Below, in pieces: positions 42,666 through 51,143 of a stretch of DNA of 64,000 bases; within the stretch, counting starts at the first letter, position 1; every line of letters begins with the position of its first letter. The stretch is from Streptomyces daqingensis (GTDB taxonomy: Bacteria; Actinomycetota; Actinomycetes; Streptomycetales; Streptomycetaceae), in NCBI RefSeq assembly GCF_014645895.1, contig NZ_BMMP01000003.1, forward strand, positions 165,949 to 229,948, written 5' to 3'. A program made the position numbers and the translations under genes. The notes under the pieces are model-generated. The model was not told the origin of the DNA, made no database searches, and saw only the letters and a list, made by a program, of their open reading frames with translations.

Positions 42666-44483
42666 GTGCTCGTCGTCGCCACGGCCGGACACGTCGACCA
42701 CGGCAAGTCCAGCCTGCTCCGCGCCCTCACGGGCAGCGACCCGGACCGCCTCGACGAGGAGCGCAGACGCGGCCTCACCCTCGATCTCGGATTCGTGTGG
42801 ACCCGGCTGCCCGGCGGGGCACCGGTGGCGTTCGTCGACGTGCCGGGCCACCACCGGTTCATCGCCAACACCCTCGCCGGCATCGCCACCGCGCCCGCCG
42901 TCCTGTTCGTCGTGGCGGCTGACGAGGGCTGGAAGCCCCAGTCCGGTGAACACCTCGCGGCTCTCGGCGCGTTCGGGGTCCGCAGCGGCCTGCTCGCCAT
43001 CACCCGCGCGGACCTCGCCGACGCGGCAGGCGCCCTCGCCGACGCCCGCGAGCACCTCTCGGGCACCGGTCTCGCCTCCATCGAGTCCGTGGCCGTCAGC
43101 GCGCGCACGGGCGCCGGGCTCGACACCCTCCGGCAACGCCTGGACGCGCTGCACGCGAGCGGCCCTCCTCCCGACCCCGCCGCGCCCGTCCGGCTGTGGC
43201 TGGACCGGGTGTTCACAGCGGACGGAGCGGGCACCGTCGCCACCGGCACCCTGACCGCCGGCCGTCTCGCGGTCGGCGACGAACTCGAACTCGCCCCGCA
43301 GGGCAGGCCGGTGACCGTACGGGGACTCCAGTGCCTGGGCGCCGCGACGGAGGAGGTGGCCGCGCCCGCCCGCGTCGCGGTCAACCTGCGCCGCACCCCG
43401 CGCGAGGCGGTGAAGCGGGGCAACGCCCTGGTGACGCCCGGCAGTTGGCGGCGGACGGACAGCGTGGACGTACGGCTGGACGCGGACGCGGCGGTGCTGC
43501 CCGCCGAACCGCTCGTCCACTGCGGCACGGCCATGACGAGTGCCCGGGTCCGCCCGCTGGGGCGGTCGGCCGCCAGGCTCCGGCTCCGGACGCCGCTGGA
43601 CCTGCATATCGGCGACCGGCTGCTGATACGCGACCCGGGCTCCCGGCTGCTGACCGGCGCCGTGGTGCTGGACGTCGCGCCGCCGCCGCTGGCTCGCAGG
43701 GGCGCGGCGGCAGCACGCGCCGGGCAGTTGGCGACCATGACGGCGAGCACCGAACTGTCCGTGCAGCTACGGCGGTTGGGCATGGCGCGCAGGGACGAGC
43801 TGCGGGCGATGGGCGTGCGGATACCCGACGACGGAGCCGCACCGGTACCGGGCGCCGTGCGCGCGCCCGGTACCGCGCCGGGCAGTTCAGAAGGCGTGGT
43901 GGCCGTGCGGGACTGGCTGGTCGATCCCGTACACGCGGCCGGGCTGCGGGCGAGGCTCCTGGACGCCGTGAGGGCCTGCGGCATCGCCCGTCCCCTCGAA
44001 CCGGGCCTCCCCGTGACGGAGGCGCAGCGGGAGCTCGGCCTCCCGGAGCCGGCCCTCGTCGAGGCGCTCGCACTGGGTCAACTGCGCGTGAGCGAAGGGC
44101 GGTTGTATACCCGGAGAGACCGGGACCCGCTGCCGCCGGCTGTCGGCGAGGCCGCCCGGGCGCTGCTGGAGGACTTCCGCGCCGCGCCGTTTTGCGCCCC
44201 GACCGAAGGGCGCCTGAAGGAACTCGGCCTCTCCCGCGGGACGTTGGCGCTCCTGGTCCGCGAGGGGCGGCTCGCCCGGTACGCCGACGTCTGGCTGCCT
44301 CATGACGCGGCCGGTCTGGCGCTGGCCCGACTGCGGAACCTGCGGGCCCCGTTCACGGTAGGTGAGGCGTGCAGGGCGCTGGAGACGAGCAGACGCGTGG
44401 CCGTACCGCTGCTGGAACACCTCGACCGGTCAGGCCTGACCCGCAGAGACGCCGCCGGCCGCCGCACGCTCACCGGAGACTGA
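42666..44483 (+). CDS. selB: Selenocysteine-specific elongation factor SelB
   Basis: SelB (605 aa) brings Sec-tRNA to UGA codons marked by a SECIS hairpin. The GTPase P-loop GHVDHGKS is at 8-15, DVPGHHRFI is G3 and the C-terminal part is a chain of winged-helix domains that bind the SECIS. The GTG at 42666 is one base after the selA stop. A double hairpin follows the gene. Confidence 0.95.
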   Translation: MLVVATAGHVDHGKSSLLRALTGSDPDRLDEERRRGLTLDLGFVWTRLPGGAPVAFVDVPGHHRFIANTLAGIATAPAVLFVVAADEGWKPQSGEHLAALGAFGVRSGLLAITRADLADAAGALADAREHLSGTGLASIESVAVSARTGAGLDTLRQRLDALHASGPPPDPAAPVRLWLDRVFTADGAGTVATGTLTAGRLAVGDELELAPQGRPVTVRGLQCLGAATEEVAAPARVAVNLRRTPREAVKRGNALVTPGSWRRTDSVDVRLDADAAVLPAEPLVHCGTAMTSARVRPLGRSAARLRLRTPLDLHIGDRLLIRDPGSRLLTGAVVLDVAPPPLARRGAAAARAGQLATMTASTELSVQLRRLGMARRDELRAMGVRIPDDGAAPVPGAVRAPGTAPGSSEGVVAVRDWLVDPVHAAGLRARLLDAVRACGIARPLEPGLPVTEAQRELGLPEPALVEALALGQLRVSEGRLYTRRDRDPLPPAVGEAARALLEDFRAAPFCAPTEGRLKELGLSRGTLALLVREGRLARYADVWLPHDAAGLALARLRNLRAPFTVGEACRALETSRRVAVPLLEHLDRSGLTRRDAAGRRTLTGD

Positions 44484-44557
44484 ACTCGCGGGCCCGGACG
44501 GCCAGACAGGGGCGGGCCCGATGCGTGTCCGCGCGGACCACGGGGCAGCGGACAGCG

Positions 44558-44614
44558 GACGTCCGCCCGGTGAGCACCGGGCGGACGTCTGTGAAGGACC
44601 CGGGGGACCGGGTC
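44558..44614. terminator. Double hairpin terminator between selB and the M15 peptidase gene
   Basis: A perfect 14-bp stem (GACGTCCGCCCGGT, 44558-44571, with its complement at 44576-44589) has loop GAGC. A second stem, GACCCGG/CCGGGTC, spans 44597-44614. It lies between the converging selB and peptidase genes and can end both. Confidence 0.85.
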
Positions 44615-44619
44615 TCAGC

Positions 44620-45390
44620 TCACATGCCGCAGCTGGGAGCCGACCAGAACCGGCCGTCGCCGCCGGCGACGTGGGTGTGGTCGTCGTGACCCGGGTAGCC
44701 CGGGCCGAGGATCTCCGTGAAGCCGTGGTTGCGCGCGGCGAGCGCCAGGGCGCAGAAGCCCTGGGAGCCCGCACCCAGGTCGGCCGCGTGTCCGTACATG
44801 TGGCGGCTGTTGGCCGCGCCGCCGACCGCGCTGTTGCAGGAGACGCTGCGGAAGCCGCCGTTGACGGTGATCGGCTTGTCGCCCATCGCGTGCCGCATGG
44901 CCTGCAGCTTCCACATGGTGACCAGGGCGTTGGCGCGGGCCGTCGCGGCGCTGACCTTGCCGCCCGACCAGTCGGAGTTGCAGCGGTTCAGCTCGCCCCA
45001 GGTGAAGTTCGCGGGGGTGCAGTCGTCGTCCTGCAGCGCGTAGATCTTCTCGAAGGTCTGCGGGCCCGCGACGCCGTCGGCGGAGAGCCCGTACGCCGAC
45101 TGGAAGCGCGTCACCGCGGCCTTGGTGGCCGGCCCGAACTGGCCGTCGATGGCGAGCTGGCTGCCCGCCCCCGGGTAACCGGCGACCCTGATCTGAAGCT
45201 GCCGTACCGCTTCGCCCGACGAGCCTTCACTGAGCGCTCCGTTCCAGGTGTAGCAACCGTCGACGACGGCCGCCTTCGAGGCTGTCGCCGGTGCGGAGCT
45301 TGCGTTCGCCGGTACGGCCGCGGGGGACGCGAGCACCAGGCCCGCACCCGCCAGTACCGACAACAGGGCTCTGACAGAACGTGAACTCAT
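44620..45390 (-). CDS. Secreted M15-type D-Ala-D-Ala carboxypeptidase with peptidoglycan-binding domain
   Basis: A 256-aa exported zinc peptidase. A Sec signal peptide (about 1-30, ends ANA) is followed by PG_binding_1 (about 55-110, IDGQFGPATKAAV) and a peptidase_M15 domain with zinc ligands in NSRHMYGHAADLG and DDHTHV. It resembles the Streptomyces albus G DD-carboxypeptidase. The ATG at 45390 is chosen since it directly precedes the signal; GGAGAGG lies upstream. Confidence 0.9.
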   Translation of the reverse strand: MSSRSVRALLSVLAGAGLVLASPAAVPANASSAPATASKAAVVDGCYTWNGALSEGSSGEAVRQLQIRVAGYPGAGSQLAIDGQFGPATKAAVTRFQSAYGLSADGVAGPQTFEKIYALQDDDCTPANFTWGELNRCNSDWSGGKVSAATARANALVTMWKLQAMRHAMGDKPITVNGGFRSVSCNSAVGGAANSRHMYGHAADLGAGSQGFCALALAARNHGFTEILGPGYPGHDDHTHVAGGDGRFWSAPSCGM

Positions 45391-45724
45391 GTGGGGTTGC
45401 CTCTCCTTGAGCGGTGGCACCGAATGGAAGGCAAGAGAGTGACCGCTTTCACAGTCAGTGTCAAGAACACGTCAAGAACCGGTGAAAAGCGCACGTACGA
45501 CCGGGTGTCGCTGTTGCCGCGGAACCCGCGCCGGTCATGACATGCGACGCGATCAACATCTCGCCGTCCGGGACGGACTGCGGACGGGACTCTTCCGGCG
45601 CGGCCACCGACCACGCCTCTCTCACGGCCTCTTCACGCCCGCACGAGGCCGAATGCCGACCGCGCTGCGGGCGATCGGCGACCAGTAGGATCGCCCGACA
45701 TCCAACGAGGAAAGGCGAACTCAC

Positions 45725-45949
45725 GTGGTGGACATGAAAGCGGCCGCGCGCAAGGTCTTCGATGCGTACGACCTCGACGGCGACGGGCAGATAACCGCCA
45801 AGGAGTACCAGCAGGTCGTCGCCGAGCTGCGCGGCGAGCACCTCACCGACGAGCAGGCGCAGCAGTTCATCGACGTGCTCGACACCGACGGCGACGGCAC
45901 GATGTCCTTCGAGGAGTTCTGGGCCCCGATGCAGGGCGGCGCCGGCTGA
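45725..45949 (+). CDS. EF-hand calcium-binding protein
   Basis: A 74-aa protein with two complete EF-hand loops, DLDGDGQITAKE (16-27) and DTDGDGTMSFEE (53-64), each with acidic residues at positions 1, 3, 5 and 12. It is a calcium-binding sensor or buffer in the cytosol. The start is GTG at 45725 (a second GTG at 45728 follows), with GAGGAAAGG upstream. Confidence 0.93.
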   Translation: MVDMKAAARKVFDAYDLDGDGQITAKEYQQVVAELRGEHLTDEQAQQFIDVLDTDGDGTMSFEEFWAPMQGGAG

Positions 45950-46339
45950 CCACAGCGTTCGCCGTCGACCCGCGCGCGGCGCCGGGCGACTGCGGAGACG
46001 CCGCTCCGGCGCCTCCGCCGTCGGCGCCGACGCAGTAGTAGTCGCTAGGGGGGTGCTGGCCCCCGGAGTTCTGGTACCGCAGCCGTCCCGACCGTGTTCG
46101 CGGAGCGGCGGCAGGCGGTTGCGGGCTCCTCGCGAGAGAACACAGGCTTGCCCTCCACGCGTGACCAGCCGTATGTCTCGCCGCACCGCTCCAGCCCGGC
46201 GCCCAGTCGATCTCCCGGCCGCACCGATCGCCGCGCGAAGCTCAGGGCGGGACCCGGTTCCGGTTCCCACGCTCGCGTGCCTCTGCATGAGGAGGCCCTC
46301 AGACGGCGAACGCCGTCCGCACCTTCTCCGCGCGGCGCG
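45950..46339. other. Intergenic stretch without a supported gene
   Basis: 390 bases between the EF-hand gene and the converging membrane-protein gene. A small GGGGG/CCCCC hairpin at about 46048-46064 could be a terminator. No supported coding frame. Confidence 0.5.
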
Positions 46340-47149
46340 CTAGGGGCCCTTTCCCGCGAAGGTCTGGCGGCTGCCGCCGTCCCATTCGACGGTGAGCTTC
46401 TTTCCGGACCGGACCGCGTCGCCCCCGAGGTCGCTTCTGGCCTTCCCGTTGGGGCACTTGAGCGCCAGCCGGAACGTCTTGCCCGACTCGCGCGCTTCGC
46501 CGACGCCGGTGCAGGTGCTGAGGCGGCCGGGACGGTCGTAGGAGACGGCGCTCTTGCCGGCGGCCTTCCCCCGCTCGGCTCTGCCTATCGTCAGCGCCTC
46601 CCCGCCGCCCGACTGCCACTTGCCCACGAAGTCCTTCCCGCCGGCACCCGGCTCGGGGGTTCCCGGAGAGCCGTCGCCCTGGGCTCCGTCCGGCTTCCCG
46701 TCCCCCGGCCGCTCGCTTGCTTTCCCCTGTGCCGGTGGGGCGTCCCCCTGCGCGTTCGCGCCGCCGGAACCACCGCGGCCCAGCCCCCCGACGAGGAGGT
46801 AGGCACCGCTCGCCGCGATCAGCAGCACGACGAAGACGCCGAGGATGAGAACCATCCGCTTCGTCCGCGAACGGGGGGCCCGCCGTGGGCCCCGCCGGGG
46901 AGCGCCCCGCCCGGACTCCGGCGGCTCCTCCTCGTACCGGTTCCCATACCCGTACGGCGACGTCTGCGGAGACGACTGCCATCCGGGCTCCGGCAGCGGA
47001 GGAAGCTGCTCCGGTGAATCCCAGTATCCGAGCCCGGGGGTCGGCGCCTGTCCGGGCTGGAACTGCCCGGGCGGCCGCCCGGGGACGTGCCGTGGGGGAG
47101 GCGCTCCGTACCGAGGGCTGCCGTAGCGGTCCTCAGGTGGCTGAGTCAT
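46340..47149 (-). CDS. Single-pass membrane protein with proline-rich cytoplasmic region
   Basis: A 269-aa protein. Residues 1-80 are Pro/Gly/Tyr-rich and end in a basic stretch (RRGPRRAPRSRTKR). One membrane helix follows (MVLILGVFVVLLIAASGAYLLV), then a Gly/Pro-rich linker and an extracytoplasmic domain of about 100 residues with two cysteines (TCTGVGE, LKCPNGK). The layout is frequent in Streptomyces. Function unknown. The ATG at 47149 is used. Confidence 0.75.
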   Translation of the reverse strand: MTQPPEDRYGSPRYGAPPPRHVPGRPPGQFQPGQAPTPGLGYWDSPEQLPPLPEPGWQSSPQTSPYGYGNRYEEEPPESGRGAPRRGPRRAPRSRTKRMVLILGVFVVLLIAASGAYLLVGGLGRGGSGGANAQGDAPPAQGKASERPGDGKPDGAQGDGSPGTPEPGAGGKDFVGKWQSGGGEALTIGRAERGKAAGKSAVSYDRPGRLSTCTGVGEARESGKTFRLALKCPNGKARSDLGGDAVRSGKKLTVEWDGGSRQTFAGKGP

Positions 47150-47564
47150 AGCGAACACACCTCTGCGCACGTACCCGCAGCCGCCGAAGCACCAGCTCAC
47201 CGAATGGCCCGACCCCCCGGGTCGCCTCGCCGGCTACGGGCCCGCCGCTGCTGCAGAAAGATTGAGCGGGCCAGGGGGGCTAGCTTCCGTCATAGTGGCG
47301 ACGGTACGCAGGCGAAACCAGAGACTGTGTGCGATTCGCGTATACACGGCCGCCGTCGGCTACGGCCCGGGGCCGTCCCGGCGGATGCGTGCAGGCACTC
47401 CGTAGCGGAAGCCGCGAGAGCAGCGGACCCCAGCCCTCGATCACACGGCCGGGGCGGCAGCACGGTCGGTCAAGTACGGTGCGCGGCAGGCGAATTCGTT
47501 CCGCCCGGGCCCGGCTACGCGACGTGTGGACGGACAGCCCGCGGCGCCGGTCACATGCGGGGCG
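47150..47564. other. Intergenic stretch at the left end of the biosynthetic cluster
   Basis: 415 bases upstream of the membrane-protein gene and downstream of the flavin reductase gene. It must contain the former's promoter. No supported coding frame or RNA gene. Confidence 0.5.
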
Positions 47565-48089
47565 TCATGTGGCGGACCACGTCCGGAACTGCCGCAGCCC
47601 GTACAGCAGGGGTGACTGCGGACGGCTCCGTACGATCCTGCGTACCCGGCCGAACACCGTCACGTGGTCGCCGAAGGGCTGGGTCATGACCACGGTGCAG
47701 TCCGCCATCGTGTGGGCGTCACGCACGAGGTGGGGCCCATGGGCGCTTGGGTCCTGCTCCCACGGAAGCAGATCGAACCGGCGCGGGTTGCCCGAGGCGA
47801 ACAACTCGGCCGTGTCCCGGGCCCCTTCGTGCAGCATGTTGACCGTGAAACCGCCGTGCTCCAAGGCGGCGTCCAGCGTCGGGCTGCCCGAACGCAGGCA
47901 CACCAGAAGCGTCGGCGGGTCGAGCGCGACACTGCAGACCGAGGAGCAGGTCATCCCCCACGGGGTTCCCGCTCCGTCGACGCTGGTGACCACGCACACG
48001 CCGGTGGGGAAGCCGCTCATCATGGTGCGGAACGCGTCAGGGGTCGCCGTGGGCAGGGACGATGCGGCTGTGGCAGGGGACTCGGTCAT
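47565..48089 (-). CDS. Flavin reductase family protein
   Basis: A 174-aa flavin reductase of the FMN-binding split-barrel type. DAFRTMMSGFPTGVCVVTSVD, GMTCSSVCSVALDPPTLLVCL and the late GRVRRI are diagnostic (seen in fragments). It would supply reduced flavin to the tryptophan halogenase encoded at 60651 or to the P450-independent oxygenase. The ATG at 48089 overlaps the antiporter stop by 4 bases. I take it as the left edge of the cluster. Confidence 0.88.
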   Translation of the reverse strand: MTESPATAASSLPTATPDAFRTMMSGFPTGVCVVTSVDGAGTPWGMTCSSVCSVALDPPTLLVCLRSGSPTLDAALEHGGFTVNMLHEGARDTAELFASGNPRRFDLLPWEQDPSAHGPHLVRDAHTMADCTVVMTQPFGDHVTVFGRVRRIVRSRPQSPLLYGLRQFRTWSAT

Positions 48090-49384
48090 GAGGTACTACC
48101 TTCCGTCGCTACAGGGCGGGGAACTTCCGACGGGATCGGAGTGGTGCTGCGGCGCTCGGCGCGGTCGAGCAGGCTGAGCATCGGGCCGGTCATGGCCGTG
48201 GTCGCCAGAGCCATCACCACCAGGGCGAGGACCAGGGGACCCGGCAGGATGCCTGCGCGGTGTCCCACCTCCAGCACGATCAGTTCGGTCAGCCCACGGG
48301 TGTTCATCAGGACCCCGATCCGGCGGGCCGCGTCCGGGCGCATGCCGCCGAGCCGGGCTCCGGCCCAGCCGCCGAGCAGCTTGCTCACGCAGCCCAGTGC
48401 GAAGGTGGCCGCGATCAGCGTCCAGGGAGCCGACGCGAAGGCCCTGATGAGCACGCTGACTCCGGTGACCACGAAGAAGACCGGCGTGAGCGCCCGTCCG
48501 GCGCGCGATACGGCGGCGACCGGCCCGTGCCAGGGGGCCAGGGCCTCGTGGGGGATGGCGAGACCCACCAGCGCGGCGCCGACGATGGCGGTCATGCCCA
48601 GGCGCTCGGTCAGCAGCGCGGTGCCCAGCGCGGCGCCGCCGATGAGGACCGCGGTCGTCCCCGGCGCCCGCCGGCACAGCCGGCGCGCGGGACCGGACCT
48701 CAGCCCGAAGTGCACCAGCAGCGCGCAGCCGCCGCCCGCGAGGAGCGCGAGCGCGGAGCGCCACAGGCCGGACAGGTCCCCGGCGCTCAGACCGATGGCG
48801 ACCATGAGCATGAACCATCCCAGGCTGTCCATGACGATGCCCGTGGCCAGAGCGAGCTTTCCCTCGGTGGAGTCGCTCAGCCCCCGGTCCCCGAGGATCC
48901 GGGACAGGACCGGGACCGCGGTGATGGACATGGCCACCGCGACCATGAGGACGAAGGACGGGAGCGGAACGTCGCCCCGGGCCGCGGAGTCGCCGGTGGC
49001 CGCGATGAACCACACCAGAAGCAGCCCGGAGATCAGGGGTACTCCGAAGGCGCCGGTGACCACGGCGGCCAGTCGCCGCCGCGGAAGTGAGCCCGGTTCC
49101 GGCCGTAACCGGTGCGCGAGGCCGACGAGATAGAGCACGAGCCCTGTCTGGCCGATCAGTTCGAGGACGTCGAGCACGTCGGCCGGGAGCAGGGCGTCGA
49201 AGGCGGCACGGTCGGACAGCACGAGCACCACGGGGCCGACGAGCAGGCCCACGAGGACCTCCCCGACGACTTCGGGCTGGCGGAGCCACCGGGCAGCGGT
49301 CCGTCCCGCGAGGGCAAGGAGCAGCACGACGCAGAGCGCGGCGGTCACGTGCACGGGAAGGGGCAGGTTCTCCCATGAATCCAT
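48086..49384 (-). CDS. Cation/proton antiporter (CPA2 type)
   Basis: A 432-aa Na+(K+)/H+ exchanger with about 12 membrane segments. Recognised from QPEVVGEVLVGLLVGPV, a double-helix core (SITAVPVLSRIL then STEGKLALATGIVMDSLGW) and MNTRGLTELIVLEVG. The ATG at 49384 has AAGGAT about 12 bases upstream; earlier in-frame sequence is not conserved. Such antiporters occur in some antibiotic clusters as ionic-balance or resistance genes. Confidence 0.85.
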   Translation of the reverse strand: MDSWENLPLPVHVTAALCVVLLLALAGRTAARWLRQPEVVGEVLVGLLVGPVVLVLSDRAAFDALLPADVLDVLELIGQTGLVLYLVGLAHRLRPEPGSLPRRRLAAVVTGAFGVPLISGLLLVWFIAATGDSAARGDVPLPSFVLMVAVAMSITAVPVLSRILGDRGLSDSTEGKLALATGIVMDSLGWFMLMVAIGLSAGDLSGLWRSALALLAGGGCALLVHFGLRSGPARRLCRRAPGTTAVLIGGAALGTALLTERLGMTAIVGAALVGLAIPHEALAPWHGPVAAVSRAGRALTPVFFVVTGVSVLIRAFASAPWTLIAATFALGCVSKLLGGWAGARLGGMRPDAARRIGVLMNTRGLTELIVLEVGHRAGILPGPLVLALVVMALATTAMTGPMLSLLDRAERRSTTPIPSEVPRPVATEGSTS

Positions 49385-49624
49385 GGCGGTGGAAAATCCT
49401 TCGTATCCGTGCCGACGCGGTCGCCCGACCCGAGAAGAGCGGATCCTGGCGAGTTCCCGTGCCGCTGGGTGGACAGTTGGAGGGCGAGCGAGTGCCTCGG
49501 TCCCGCGCGGTCCGCGCCGCACCCGGCGAACGGCTACGAGGAGCGGCGAACGCGGAGTCGGGGACGGGGCCGTGGCTTATGGCGCGGGTCCGGCAGCTCT
49601 GGGCGGCCGCCGCTCACGCGCGGG

Positions 49625-50167
49625 TCACGCCCGTTCCGGGATCTCCGGATAGCGAGCGCTGATCGACTCGCTTGCCTGGGGGCCGCGGGCGAAGACGTAG
49701 TCGGTGGTGTCGATCCGCCGGCCCGTGAGGCGGTCGACGACGACCGGGTCCACCGGAACGCCCGTCCTGGCGTCGACCACGACGAGACTGCGGTCCTGCG
49801 GGGCGAGTTCACGATTCCCCCACGCCGCCATGGCGAGGATGAGCGGGCGCAGCGCGCGCCCGCGCTCGGTCGGCCGGTACTCACGGTCAGCGGCATCCGC
49901 GGTACCGTCCCCGGTCTCGACCAGGCCCTTCGCCGCCAGGTCGGCGAGCCGGTCCCGCAGTACGGCGGCGGGCGTATCCAGATTCCGGCGGATCGTCTCG
50001 AACCGGGTGTGGCCTTCGCAGACCTCGTGCAGGATCTCCAAGGTCCACCAGTGGCCGATCACTTCGACCGTGCGGGCCAGCGGGCAGTCCGGGATCCGTG
50101 CCTTCGGGGCCGGCGTACTCGGTTGCGCGCGCTCGCCGTTCTGGCTTCTCAAGAGATCGCTGCTCAC
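49625..50167 (-). CDS. HxlR-type winged helix-turn-helix regulator
   Basis: A 180-aa regulator of the HxlR family: CPLARTVEVIGHWWTLEILHE, then RFETIRRNLDTPAAVLRDRLADL, then YRPTERGRALRPLILAMAAWG. A C-terminal extension of about 60 residues (VVVDARTGVPVDP) is present. The GTG at 50167 follows GGGAG. Its target may be the antiporter and flavin reductase genes lying just downstream. Confidence 0.85.
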   Translation of the reverse strand: MSSDLLRSQNGERAQPSTPAPKARIPDCPLARTVEVIGHWWTLEILHEVCEGHTRFETIRRNLDTPAAVLRDRLADLAAKGLVETGDGTADAADREYRPTERGRALRPLILAMAAWGNRELAPQDRSLVVVDARTGVPVDPVVVDRLTGRRIDTTDYVFARGPQASESISARYPEIPERA

Positions 50168-50308
50168 CGTCGGCTCCCAAGAGGTCGGAATCTTCTCGGG
50201 CAAAGCCTGCGGTACCGCGGGCCGTCGGAACGGAGCACGGAAAGAAAACGGCAAGACTGCGAGCACCACGTCCCGTTCGGCAGTCCGCCGGGAACCGCCG
50301 GTGTTCGG

Positions 50309-51013
50309 TCAACCGTCGGCGCGTTGCCCGGGCCGCTCGGTGGCCTGGGAGAGCAGCCCGTCGACGAAGGCGCTCAGCGCCTGGGGGTAGGTGTCGCGCC
50401 AGGACAGCGTCGCCCACTGGTCGCCGAGGGCGGCCAGGTGCGGCAGCCGGGATGCGTCGAGGCCGTCGAAGAGGGCGACGGGCTGGTCGGGGCGTTCGTC
50501 GTCCGGGCGGCGGCCGGGGGAGTGCGCGCGGACGAGGATCTCGCCGACCGTGTAGTACCAGATGTTGCGGAAGACATGGACGGCCTGTTCGGGCGTGCAT
50601 CCGTACTCGATCGCCGCGGCCACGATGGTCTCCACCAGCAGCAGAGCCGAGTCGCTGAGCCGCGCGATGAACCCGTCGGTGGTGAGAACCTCGGCGGCCC
50701 ACGGCCAGGCAGCTAGGCCGTCGTGGATCGCGGTGGCGCACGCGATGATGCGGTCCCGCGGCTCGCTGGGCAGATCGGGGTGCGGGATCTGGTCCGCGTA
50801 TTCGTGGATCAGGAGGAAGAGCAGGTCTTCCTTGTCCCGTACGTGGTGGTAGAGGGTCGTCGCGCCGATGCCGATCTCGGCGGCCAGGCGGCGGATGGTC
50901 AGCTTCTCCCAGCCGATGTGGTCGATGAGGTGACGGGCCGCGGTCAGGATCTGCGACCGGGATGTCACGGGAGGCCGGCCGACGCGGCCGTGCGCTGATT
51001 TGGCTCGGGACAC
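50309..51013 (-). CDS. TetR/AcrR family repressor
   Basis: A 234-aa repressor with a TetR N-terminal helix-turn-helix (QILTAARHLIDHIGWEKLTIRRLAAEIGIGATTLYHHV, in parts) and a TetR_C-like ligand domain. It is divergent from the MFS exporter with a palindrome between, the classic arrangement in which the repressor senses the exported compound. The GTG at 51013 is chosen; a TTG at 51040 is possible. Confidence 0.9.
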   Translation of the reverse strand: MSRAKSAHGRVGRPPVTSRSQILTAARHLIDHIGWEKLTIRRLAAEIGIGATTLYHHVRDKEDLLFLLIHEYADQIPHPDLPSEPRDRIIACATAIHDGLAAWPWAAEVLTTDGFIARLSDSALLLVETIVAAAIEYGCTPEQAVHVFRNIWYYTVGEILVRAHSPGRRPDDERPDQPVALFDGLDASRLPHLAALGDQWATLSWRDTYPQALSAFVDGLLSQATERPGQRADG

Positions 51014-51089
51014 CGCCCCATCATGCCTTTCCGTGAACAACTCATGGCCCCCGCCGTCTGCGCTCGACAGTCTACCGATCCCGAGGTAA

Positions 51090-51109
51090 TTTCAGAACGC
51101 GTTCGGAAA
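51090..51109. promoter_or_regulatory. Operator palindrome between tetR-type gene and MFS exporter
   Basis: TTTC-A-GAACGCGTTC-G-GAAA: a 20-base palindrome with one mismatched pair, centred on the perfect GAACGCGTTC at 51095-51104. It lies between the two divergent genes and is the obvious TetR-type binding site. Confidence 0.75.
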
Positions 51110-51143
51110 CTACTGCCCGAGATCACAGAGGGACTGAGTCGCG

